Assembly (NCBI GenBank): GCA_934636265.1
Contig: CAKUAD010000037.1
Span: 1 to 6,706, forward strand
DNA length: 6,706 bases
Direction of reading: 5' to 3'
Origin: an uncultured Flavobacterium sp.
GTDB lineage: Bacteria; Bacteroidota; Bacteroidia; Flavobacteriales; Flavobacteriaceae
Positions 1 to 6,706 of the stretch are shown here, piece by piece. Under the pieces are notes generated by a model. That model was not told the origin of the DNA and did no database searches. It saw only the letters and a list, made by a program, of their open reading frames with translations. Positions within the stretch are counted from its first letter, which is position 1, and each line of letters opens with the position of its first letter. The position numbers and the translations under genes were made by a program.

Positions 1-505
1 TTTTTCCGGTTTTTCTGTCGCGCGCTGTGCCGCCGTTTTTGTAGCTTTTACACGGGGAGGCGGCGGATGTATCCCTTAGCGAAAAAAATTGAAATATCAA
101 GGTAGTTTTTCTGCCTAAAATGTTAAATGTAGCAATTGTTGGCGCTGGAATATTTTTTAGAAGCTTTTTCCCGCTATCCGCTATAGCTTTCCCTTTGTCC
201 CGAGTTGAGCAACTTTATTGCATCAAGCGCGCGGGTGCGAGTTTGATTTCGACCTATTTTGCCAAAGAAGCGTCGGTCTTGCTGAGCCGCTAATTTTAAC
301 AATTTTTCCGGTTTTTCTGTCGCGCGCTGTGCCGCCGTTTTTGTAGCTTTTACACGGGGAGGCGGCGGATGTATCCCTTGGCGAAACAAATTGAAATGTC
401 AAGGTAGTTTTTCTGCCTAAAATGTTAAATGTTGCAATTGTTGTCGCTGGAATATTTTTTAGAAGCTTTTTCCCGCTATCCGCTATAGCTTTCCCTTTGT
501 CCCGA
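1..505. repeat. 302-bp direct tandem repeat, partial array
   Basis: Bases 1-203 recur at 303-505, an exact offset of 302. I count five mismatches, at 78, 85, 96, 131 and 142 relative to the first copy, and no gaps. The complete unit visible is 204-505, and 1-203 is the tail of a preceding unit cut by the window edge, so more copies may lie upstream. The unit begins GTTGAGCAAC and ends in the left arm of a hairpin (CCCGA at 201-205 of the pattern, ending at 203 and 505). No convincing gene lies in it. A minus-strand open frame across 174-389 has only a TTG start, and the equivalent frame in the other copy hits a stop. The near identity suggests a recent duplication or an assembly artefact. Confidence 0.93.
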
Positions 506-549
506 CGACGGGCAAAGGCAAAGGCTGCCGCTGCTATCGGGGCTAGGGC
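461..549. repeat. Imperfect hairpin intergenic element
   Basis: An inverted repeat has arms at 487-504 and 509-526 around the apex ACGA (505-508). The arms pair CGGG/CCCG next to the apex and continue through an AAAGG/CCTTT core, with one mismatch and two single-base bulges. It is flanked by CCCGCTATCCGCTATAG on the left and CTATCGGGGCTAGGGC on the right. From memory, similar CTAGCCCCGATAG ... ATAGCGGATAGCGGGA blocks are common between genes in flavobacterial genomes; I could not verify this here. Only the left half (159-203) is present in the upstream repeat copy. Its role is unknown. A transcript-end or processing structure, or a REP-like repeat, are both possible. Confidence 0.5.
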
Positions 550-605
550 AAACCGGAAATTTTGAACTGCGCCTCGTTGCCATCGCCCAAACTCAAAAAT
601 CCCAC
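506..605. other. Intergenic spacer without recognised gene
   Basis: Beyond the right half of the hairpin element (to about 549), this spacer shows no coding signal, RNA gene or promoter that I can support. It joins the end of the tandem repeat to the terminator of the DUF2383 gene. Confidence 0.5.
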
Positions 606-635
606 AAAAAAACCCTCACGGTCGAGGGTTTTTTT
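606..635 (-). terminator. Rho-independent terminator of the DUF2383 gene
   Basis: The stem CCCTC (613-617) / GAGGG (624-628) has a six-base loop ACGGTC. It is flanked by seven A (606-612) and seven T (629-635), which extend the stem and give a U tract on either strand. It starts one base past the stop codon of the minus-strand gene ending at 637, so it most likely terminates that gene. The symmetry would also stop transcription arriving from the repeat region on the plus strand. Confidence 0.88.
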
Positions 636-636
636 G

Positions 637-1092
637 TTAAGCCAAAGCTCTGTCGCGCAGTTCCTTGACGCGGTCGTGATCCTGACGCAATTTGGTGTAT
701 TGACGGCGGATCATGTCCAGTTGGTCGTTGGTGAGCTCGTCGGTTGAAGTTTCCATGACTTTGTCGTATGCTTCAAGCGCTACGTCCTCGCCGTATTCGC
801 ATGAACTCAAGATGCTGCCGCGGTCGCCTCCGGTAAGTGCAGCCTTGGCGTCCATCCACATGCGGTAAATTTTTCCGCTCAGCATGGTTCCTTCTTCAGG
901 TTCGCCGCCCAGTCGTTTTACTTCAGCGCGAAGTTCTGACAGGTTTTCCTGGCTGGTTTGGGTTAGTTCTCCAAAGAGCATTCGCAAATCAGTATCCTTG
1001 GTTTCGTCGGTTGCGGTCTTGTATCCGGCTACGCGGTCATTGTTGATTTCAATCAGCGTGTTGAGTGCGCTGGCGGCTTTGTTAGTTTCCAT
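637..1092 (-). CDS. DUF2383/PA2169-type four-helix-bundle protein
   Basis: The 151-residue product matches the PA2169-type family (DUF2383, ferritin-like four-helix bundle). An N-terminal helix carries LNTLIEINNDRVAGY (about 11-24). LGGEPEEGT (61-69) follows, then KIYRMWMDAKAALTG (74-88), the family motif SCEYGED (97-103), and a C-terminal helix ending QDHDRVKELRDRA (137-149). It is mostly helical and charged, with no signal peptide, so it is probably cytoplasmic. The biochemical role of the family is not established. The acidic and His residues resemble the ferritin-like superfamily, so metal binding is possible but unproven. The ATG at 1092 is supported by family alignment from the first residues and by the A-rich leader. 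The gene is monocistronic, with its own terminator immediately downstream, and is divergent from ogt across 91 bp that could hold promoters for both. Neighbouring katG and MGMT genes fit a stress role (inference). Confidence 0.9.
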   Translation of the reverse strand: METNKAASALNTLIEINNDRVAGYKTATDETKDTDLRMLFGELTQTSQENLSELRAEVKRLGGEPEEGTMLSGKIYRMWMDAKAALTGGDRGSILSSCEYGEDVALEAYDKVMETSTDELTNDQLDMIRRQYTKLRQDHDRVKELRDRALA

Positions 1093-1094
1093 AT

Positions 1095-1109
1095 CTCAAT
1101 TTTTTTTTT
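1095..1109 (-). promoter_or_regulatory. A-tract/TTGAG translation leader
   Basis: Read on the minus strand, ten A are followed by TTGAG, two bases and then the ATG of the DUF2383 gene. There is no classical GGAGG site. The same arrangement, A-tract plus TTGAG plus two bases plus ATG, precedes the small gene at 6512. A-rich leaders without Shine-Dalgarno pairing are usual in Bacteroidota, so this is probably the translation-enhancing leader. Confidence 0.4.
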
Positions 1110-1183
1110 GATTTTTGTAAAATTCGACATTGCACAACGCCTTTATCTTATGCGATTTGTAGTTATCTTTATACGTTTTAAAG

Positions 1184-1654
1184 ATGGACGTTGCAATCTT
1201 TGATACGCCAATCGGTTTTTGCAGGATCTCCGGCAACAAGGCAGGAATTTCAAACCTGTGCCTGATGGACGCACCTGCGCAGCTTACCCCGATTCCGCCG
1301 GATTTGGCCGACGCCGTCGCGCAGATCACCGAGTATTTTAACCACAAACGGACGGAGTTCAGTTTTGCCATCAATCCGTCGGGCACGGCCTTTCAACAGT
1401 CGGTCTGGGCAGCGCTTCAACGGGTCCCGTATGGCAAGACACTTACCTATCTGGAATTGGCCAAATTAGTGGGCGACGCCAAATCCATAAGGGCGGTCGC
1501 ATCGGCGAATGCCAAAAACCCGTTGTGGATAGTAGTGCCATGCCACCGCATCATTGGATCAAACGGATCGCTGACCGGTTACGCCGGGAAATTGTGGCGC
1601 AAAAAATGGTTGTTGGAACACGAATCCCCAAGTGGTCAGCAGCAACTTTTTTGA
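1184..1654 (+). CDS. ogt: Methylated-DNA--protein-cysteine S-methyltransferase (MGMT)
   Basis: This is a suicidal DNA-repair protein that transfers the alkyl group from O6-alkylguanine (and O4-alkylthymine) in DNA to its own cysteine. The 156-residue protein has the catalytic signature PCHR at 119-122, so Cys120 is the acceptor and His121 is part of the relay. The usual downstream GSNGSLTGYAGKLWRKKWLLEHE block spans 125-147. The DNA-binding helix-turn-helix segment FQQSVWAALQRVPYGKTLTYLELA covers about 70-93. The Arg103 in SIRAVASA matches the 'arginine finger'. The length is typical of short Ogt-type enzymes without an Ada domain. The ATG at 1184 follows an A/T-rich leader, and the protein begins at once with the normal beta-strand (VAIFDTPIG). 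The gene ends 35 bp before the lipocalin-like gene, so co-transcription is possible but not certain. No Ada-type regulator is visible in the window. Confidence 0.96.
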   Translation: MDVAIFDTPIGFCRISGNKAGISNLCLMDAPAQLTPIPPDLADAVAQITEYFNHKRTEFSFAINPSGTAFQQSVWAALQRVPYGKTLTYLELAKLVGDAKSIRAVASANAKNPLWIVVPCHRIIGSNGSLTGYAGKLWRKKWLLEHESPSGQQQLF

Positions 1655-1689
1655 ATGTTGAGTATATTCGCTGTAAATCAAACTATAAA

Positions 1690-2418
1690 ATGAAAAAAGT
1701 TCTGTTCGCGTTGCTACTGGCTGCGCAGGTCATGTGGGCTCAAAACGCCCAAAAAATTATAGGAAAATGGGCTTACGCCGACATGCACAACAAAGAAGAA
1801 CTGGATGATGTGGGCCGGGAAATGGCGGAAAAAATGTTTGCATCGCTCGAGCTTAATTTTCGCACCGACGGCACAATGTCGCTTGGCATGATGGGAAAAA
1901 TAGAAGGCGGAACATATGTTTTTGACGCCTCTAACGACAAACTCATTCACGGCAAATCAAACGCAGGACGGCCAATGGAATTGACTATTACATCGCTTAC
2001 CGACAATGAACTGGTGATCACGGCGGGCACACTCGGGCCGCTGGTCATGAAGCGCGCGTCGGCCACTCCCGATGCTGCGCCGGCTGCCTTGGTAACCGTG
2101 GCGAGTAACGCCAAACAAATTTCGGGCAAGTGGTTTTTGGTCGATAAAGAATCAGAAAAACCAAAGTCAGAAATGTTTTATGAGTTGATCAGTGGGTCGT
2201 ATCTGAATTTCAAGGCCAACGGGACCTACGAGGCCAACATTATCGGCCTCACGGAAGAAGGAACCTGGAAGATGGCTCCCGGCGGAAAGGCTATTGTTGT
2301 TGTAACCGATGACGGCGCCGGCGAATGGTATATCACGGCGGTGTCGGATACTGATTTGACGCTTCAAAAAGGGCCGTCGGCAAAAAAGCACATGTTTAGC
2401 AAGACTCAAAAGAAATGA
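1690..2418 (+). CDS. Secreted protein with two lipocalin-like domains
   Basis: The 242-residue protein starts at the ATG at 1690. The same frame is open further upstream inside ogt, but only this start gives the clean signal peptide MKKVLFALLLAAQVMWAQ, with cleavage expected near residue 18. Two repeated modules follow. Module 1 is about 21-122: IIGKWAY, then LNFRTDGTM, GGTYVFD and DNELVIT. Module 2 is about 142-238: ISGKWFLV, then LNFKANGTYEA, EEGTWKMAPGG and DTDLTLQKG. The G-x-W start, the F-x-x-x-GTY strand and the GTW(K/Y) strand are marks of the small lipocalin-like domains frequent in Bacteroidota exported proteins. An Ala-rich linker (about 122-140) joins the modules. It probably acts in the periplasm or at the envelope, and ligand and function are unknown. 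The stop overlaps the next start (ATGA), which implies translational coupling with its single-module paralogue. Confidence 0.85.
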   Translation: MKKVLFALLLAAQVMWAQNAQKIIGKWAYADMHNKEELDDVGREMAEKMFASLELNFRTDGTMSLGMMGKIEGGTYVFDASNDKLIHGKSNAGRPMELTITSLTDNELVITAGTLGPLVMKRASATPDAAPAALVTVASNAKQISGKWFLVDKESEKPKSEMFYELISGSYLNFKANGTYEANIIGLTEEGTWKMAPGGKAIVVVTDDGAGEWYITAVSDTDLTLQKGPSAKKHMFSKTQKK

Positions 2419-2807
2419 TTCGATTACTATTGCTTTTGATGGTATGCTGCGGATACGCGCAAAATCCGGCCGACAACAACCAAATTCCGGTGCGGCAGTC
2501 GATAGCCGTTGAGCGACCAAGTTTGCTGGGCCGATGGACAGTACAAAAAGTCCTGACCCACAAGCGCGAGGAAATCCCGGATGAAAAAGTAAGTAACAGC
2601 TACTTTGTCTTTAATGACGACGGCACTTACACAGCGCTGATCATGGGTGTAATTGAGTCCGGAACATGGAAAATGGGTCCGGAAAACCGCAATATTTTTA
2701 TGTATGCAGAGGGTATGAAAACCATCTGGAATATTTTGAGCTATTCGGCCAACGAACTGATCCTGCAAAAGGGCGTCCGCGGCAACACCGTTACTTTTAT
2801 CCGTTAA
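2415..2807 (+). CDS. Secreted single-domain lipocalin-like protein
   Basis: The 130-residue protein has an N-terminal signal peptide (MIRLLLLLMVCCGYAQ). Cysteines 11-12 do not sit in a good lipobox, because Val precedes Cys11, so ordinary signal-peptidase cleavage near residue 16 is more likely than lipidation. One lipocalin-like module covers about 37-130: LLGRWTVQKV, then YFVFNDDGTYTA (63-74), ESGTWKMGPE (81-90) and NELILQKG (113-120). It is visibly closer to module 2 of the upstream protein, sharing GTWKM-x-P and the L-x-LQKG ending, so it probably arose by duplication of that module. It overlaps the upstream gene by 4 bp and its stop is one base from the start of the serine hydrolase. The function is unknown. 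The context suggests that the two lipocalin-like proteins and the hydrolase are made together. Confidence 0.85.
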   Translation: MIRLLLLLMVCCGYAQNPADNNQIPVRQSIAVERPSLLGRWTVQKVLTHKREEIPDEKVSNSYFVFNDDGTYTALIMGVIESGTWKMGPENRNIFMYAEGMKTIWNILSYSANELILQKGVRGNTVTFIR

Positions 2808-2808
2808 T

Positions 2809-3960
2809 ATGAAAATTGTAAAGAAAATCCTGCTTGGAATTTTTGCCACTTTGGCCTTGCTGGTTTTAGGGTTATACGCCACCGGACACGGCTATATCCT
2901 CCGCGGTGCAAGGGTGACGTACCTCAACGGCCATTCTACCGCTTTTTTGGACGATTACCGTTATTTTGACAACGATACGCTAATGCGGTCGTCGAACCCG
3001 CAACCATGGGCACTAGCGGCCGATTACAACTCGGTCAGCGCAACACCGCGGCTTGATTCCCTAAACGAAGCCATACAATCGGTGGCTTTCCTAGTGATAA
3101 AAAACGACAGCATCTGGTATGAGTGGTACGGCGACGGACACTCGCAAAAGGATATCTCCAATTCATTTTCGATGGCCAAAAGCGTAGTGAGTGCTGCATT
3201 GGGCCGGGCGATTATGGACGGGAAAATCAATGGGCTGGACACTCCGGTTGGTCAGTTTATCCCGGAGTTTGCACTGGGCGAGGCGTCAAAGCTTACCGTT
3301 GGCGATTTGGCTTCGATGGCATCCGGACTTGATTGGGATGAAAAGTACTACAGTCCGTTTTCTAAAACCACCCAGCTGTATTTTGACGAGGATCTTGCAT
3401 CATTCATGAAATCTATTGCCGTGGTCGACAAACCCGGCACGCAATACGAATACTCCAGCGGGGCGACGCAACTTTTGGCCATGACCATTGAAAAGGCCGT
3501 GGGCGAAAAGTTTGCAAGTTATGTCGCACGGAACTTTTGGAATCCGATGGGCGCCGAGAACGATGCGCTTTGGCAGACCGACGGCCAGGGATTGGTCAAG
3601 GCGTATTGTTGCATGGCTTCAAACGCCCGCGATTTTGCGCGCTTTGGCAAGCTTTACAAACAGTACGGAAAGTGGAACGGGCAGCAATTGCTGGACAGCG
3701 CCTATGTGGCCAAGTCCATAACGCAGCGGTTTGATCACACGCCACAGTACGGTTACGGTTGGTGGCTCACCCAGTTTAAGGAAAAAGACGTGTTTTACAT
3801 GCGCGGTCATTTGGGTCAGTATGTCATTGTGATTCCTGAGGACGATTTGATTATCGTTCGCTTGGGCCATACCGGAAATGTATCGCGTCCCAACCATCTG
3901 CACAGTGAGGATTTTTGGGTGTATCTGGAAGAAGTTGATGCAATGCTGGCGCGCCGGTAA
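2809..3960 (+). CDS. Membrane-anchored beta-lactamase-family serine hydrolase
   Basis: The 383-residue protein belongs to the beta-lactamase/penicillin-binding-like serine hydrolase family (class C/EstB-like fold, Pfam Beta-lactamase). The N-terminus (2-25, KIVKKILLGIF then ALLVLGLYA) is a basic, hydrophobic segment that should act as an uncleaved anchor or signal, placing the catalytic domain in the periplasm. The catalytic motif SMAK is at 121-124 (S-x-x-K, nucleophile Ser121 with Lys124). The second motif is YSS at 215-217 (Y-x-N/S), and the third is HLG at 334-336 (H/K-x-G), preceded by YGYGWWL (315-321), which is typical of this family. The substrate cannot be predicted. Relatives include esterases, D-amino-acid peptidases, 6-aminohexanoate-dimer-hydrolase-like enzymes and penicillin-interacting proteins, so true beta-lactamase activity is only one option. 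It starts one base after the lipocalin-like gene, with no separate ribosome site visible, consistent with one operon. I see no strong hairpin terminator after it. Confidence 0.9.
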   Translation: MKIVKKILLGIFATLALLVLGLYATGHGYILRGARVTYLNGHSTAFLDDYRYFDNDTLMRSSNPQPWALAADYNSVSATPRLDSLNEAIQSVAFLVIKNDSIWYEWYGDGHSQKDISNSFSMAKSVVSAALGRAIMDGKINGLDTPVGQFIPEFALGEASKLTVGDLASMASGLDWDEKYYSPFSKTTQLYFDEDLASFMKSIAVVDKPGTQYEYSSGATQLLAMTIEKAVGEKFASYVARNFWNPMGAENDALWQTDGQGLVKAYCCMASNARDFARFGKLYKQYGKWNGQQLLDSAYVAKSITQRFDHTPQYGYGWWLTQFKEKDVFYMRGHLGQYVIVIPEDDLIIVRLGHTGNVSRPNHLHSEDFWVYLEEVDAMLARR

Positions 3961-3994
3961 TTGTCAACGGTTATTTTTACATAAGTTTTAATAA

Positions 3995-4022
3995 TTGAAA
4001 TTTTAAACAAAATCACTATAAT
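3995..4022 (+). promoter_or_regulatory. Candidate katG promoter
   Basis: TTGAAA (3995-4000) and TATAAT (4017-4022) are separated by 16 bp. They lie 35 bp before the katG ATG in an A/T-rich gap after the serine hydrolase gene. The TTG and the following TA also partly fit the Bacteroidota pattern TTG-(about 19)-TAnnTTTG, though the TTTG part is imperfect (TAATTTAT). The start of transcription would be expected near 4029. I see no OxyR-like half-sites that I could defend. Confidence 0.5.
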
Positions 4023-4045
4023 TTATGCAATTTCGGTCAACTTAA

Positions 4046-6200
<2,155 letters not shown>

Positions 6201-6222
6201 TCATTGTTTTATTTTTTAGTTG

Positions 6223-6252
6223 AAAAGCCGCCTTTAACGGGCGGCTTTTTTA
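6223..6252 (+). terminator. Bidirectional hairpin terminator between katG and convergent gene
   Basis: GCCGCC (6227-6232) pairs with GGCGGC (6240-6245) around a seven-base loop. Four A (6223-6226) and seven T (6246-6252) flank the stem. It lies 22 bp after the katG stop and 35 bp past the stop of the minus-strand gene, so it can end both transcripts. Confidence 0.9.
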
Positions 6253-6287
6253 ATGGTGTTACAATCCCAAATAAAACGGGTCCCGGC

Positions 6288-6512
6288 CTATACTGCACTT
6301 CCCGGTCCGCTTGGATCCATCGGGTCGCGTCCGGTATCGGGTTGCGGATCGACATCGCCCCAGTCTTCCTTTACTATTTGGTCATCTTCCTCACGCCTGC
6401 GGTCATCATCAACCGATGCAAAGGCGCTTTTGTCGGCGGGACGGGCGCTGGCCTCCAGGCGTTGGGCCTCGGTTTTTTCTCTTTCGGCAAATTGCCAGTG
6501 TTTCTTTTCCAT
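6288..6512 (-). CDS. Small, highly charged hypothetical protein
   Basis: I do not recognise this 74-residue product. It begins MEKKHWQFAEREKTEAQRLE, a basic/acidic mixed segment that could be helical. It turns acidic and Asp-rich in the middle (VDDDRRREEDDQIVKEDWGDVDP, about 34-56) and ends in a Pro/Gly-rich tail (DPMDPSGPGSAV). There is no signal peptide, membrane segment or cysteine, so it is probably soluble and largely disordered. Three points support a real gene. The protein is coherent and polar, while the opposing frames give Ser/Arg-rich or Cys/Phe-rich nonsense. Its leader has the same A-tract-TTGAG-NN-ATG layout as the DUF2383 gene. A hairpin terminator follows 35 bp after its TAG stop, in convergent arrangement with katG. 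Flavobacteria often carry small hydrophilic stress-related proteins of this general type, but I cannot assign it to a family. Confidence 0.6.
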   Translation of the reverse strand: MEKKHWQFAEREKTEAQRLEASARPADKSAFASVDDDRRREEDDQIVKEDWGDVDPQPDTGRDPMDPSGPGSAV

Positions 6513-6514
6513 GA

Positions 6515-6525
6515 CTCAATTTTTT
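6515..6525 (-). promoter_or_regulatory. A-tract/TTGAG translation leader
   Basis: On the minus strand six A run into TTGAG, then two bases, then the ATG at 6512. This is the same spacing as before the DUF2383 gene, and it supports this ATG as the start of the small charged protein. Confidence 0.4.
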
Positions 6526-6655
6526 GATAGTCTAAAGTTAAAGATTGCCGTTGCCGCAGGTTTACAGAGTTGTGGAGGAATGTTATAAAAATTTGAGTTT
6601 CTGGGTATTCCTCGGTGGGCGGAATCCAAATTCCGGTTCAAGACTTTAACAATTT

Positions 6656-6672
6656 TTACAGATTATCTGTAA
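6656..6672. promoter_or_regulatory. Perfect 17-bp palindrome, possible operator
   Basis: TTACAGAT and ATCTGTAA form exact inverted arms around a single central T. The symmetry stops abruptly on both sides, and there is no adjoining U tract, so it is not a terminator. The size suits a dimeric DNA-binding regulator. The region 6513-6706 holds no gene I can support, and the site may belong to the control region of the small minus-strand gene (about 145 bp upstream of it) or of a gene beyond the window. Confidence 0.35.
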
Positions 6673-6706
6673 CTGCCCTGGGCGATTTTTTTGTAAGCGG
6701 GGATAT

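Noticed and set aside
204..302. Possible tRNA-like T-arm (GTTTGATTTCGACC) in the repeat unit
   Set aside because: The bases flanking the loop do not pair as a T-stem, and no acceptor or anticodon arm can be drawn around it.
174..389. Minus-strand open frame of 71 codons across the tandem repeat
   Set aside because: It starts only at a TTG. The matching position in the other repeat copy has an in-frame stop, and the frame ends inside the hairpin element. The Lys/Ala/Arg-rich product matches nothing I recognise.
1..505. CRISPR array
   Set aside because: There are only two copies of a long unit with no short regular repeats or unique spacers, and no cas genes nearby.
1093..1183. Divergent promoters for the DUF2383 and MGMT genes
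   Set aside because: The region must contain promoters, but no TTG/TAnnTTTG or TTGACA/TATAAT pair with acceptable spacing stands out on either strand. The nearest, TATCTTTA near 1164-1171, lacks a suitably placed upstream box.
1525..1689. Upstream extension of the two-domain lipocalin-like gene to an earlier start inside ogt
   Set aside because: The extra 55 residues lie out of frame within conserved MGMT sequence, including the PCHR region, and would bury the clear signal peptide that starts at 1690.
2415..2450. Lipoprotein signal in the single-domain lipocalin-like protein
   Set aside because: The cysteine pair follows Leu-Met-Val. Val before the Cys does not fit the lipobox, and a usual signal-peptidase site ending in AQ lies a few residues later.
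6204..6588. Plus-strand open frames downstream of katG
   Set aside because: They run through the terminator or give Ser/Arg-rich or Phe-rich sequence without family features. They are best explained as shadows of the minus-strand gene 6288-6512.

Overview
The window looks like a chromosomal stretch from a member of the Bacteroidota, probably Flavobacteriaceae. The reasons are the leaders, which are A-rich and lack Shine-Dalgarno sites, the secreted proteins whose signal peptides end in AQ, the lipocalin-like proteins typical of this group, and a KatG and a DUF2383 protein that read like flavobacterial versions. I have no database support for the genus.

Layout. Positions 1-505 hold about one and two-thirds copies of a 302-bp direct tandem repeat. 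The last copy runs into an imperfect hairpin element (about 461-549). I see no convincing gene in 1-636. A terminator hairpin (606-635) ends a minus-strand gene for a DUF2383/PA2169-type four-helix protein (637-1092). A 91-bp divergent intergenic region separates it from a plus-strand cluster: methylated-DNA--protein-cysteine methyltransferase (1184-1654), a secreted protein with two lipocalin-like domains (1690-2418), a secreted protein with one such domain (2415-2807, overlapping its neighbour by 4 bp), and a membrane-anchored beta-lactamase-family serine hydrolase (2809-3960, one base downstream). The tight spacing suggests that at least the last three genes are one transcript.

After a 97-bp gap with a good-looking promoter comes katG, the bifunctional catalase-peroxidase (4058-6200). 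It is broken: at about 5384-5387 the family sequence jumps from the end of the N-terminal haem domain into the C-terminal domain in another frame. The linker of roughly 35-40 residues is missing. This looks like a single deletion of about 110 bp that also shifted the frame. A strong hairpin terminator (6223-6252) lies between katG and a convergent small gene for a very charged 74-residue protein (6288-6512, minus). The last 190 bases hold no gene I can support, but they include a perfect 17-bp palindrome.

Functional theme. Peroxide detoxification (KatG), alkylation-damage repair (MGMT) and a DUF2383 protein point loosely to stress protection. The lipocalin-like/serine hydrolase cluster acts in the cell envelope, and its substrate cannot be read from the sequence. 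I do not see a clearly new defence, mobile or biosynthetic system. The points most worth checking are the katG lesion, the repeat whose boundary falls at a hairpin apex, and the three-module lipocalin-like cluster.
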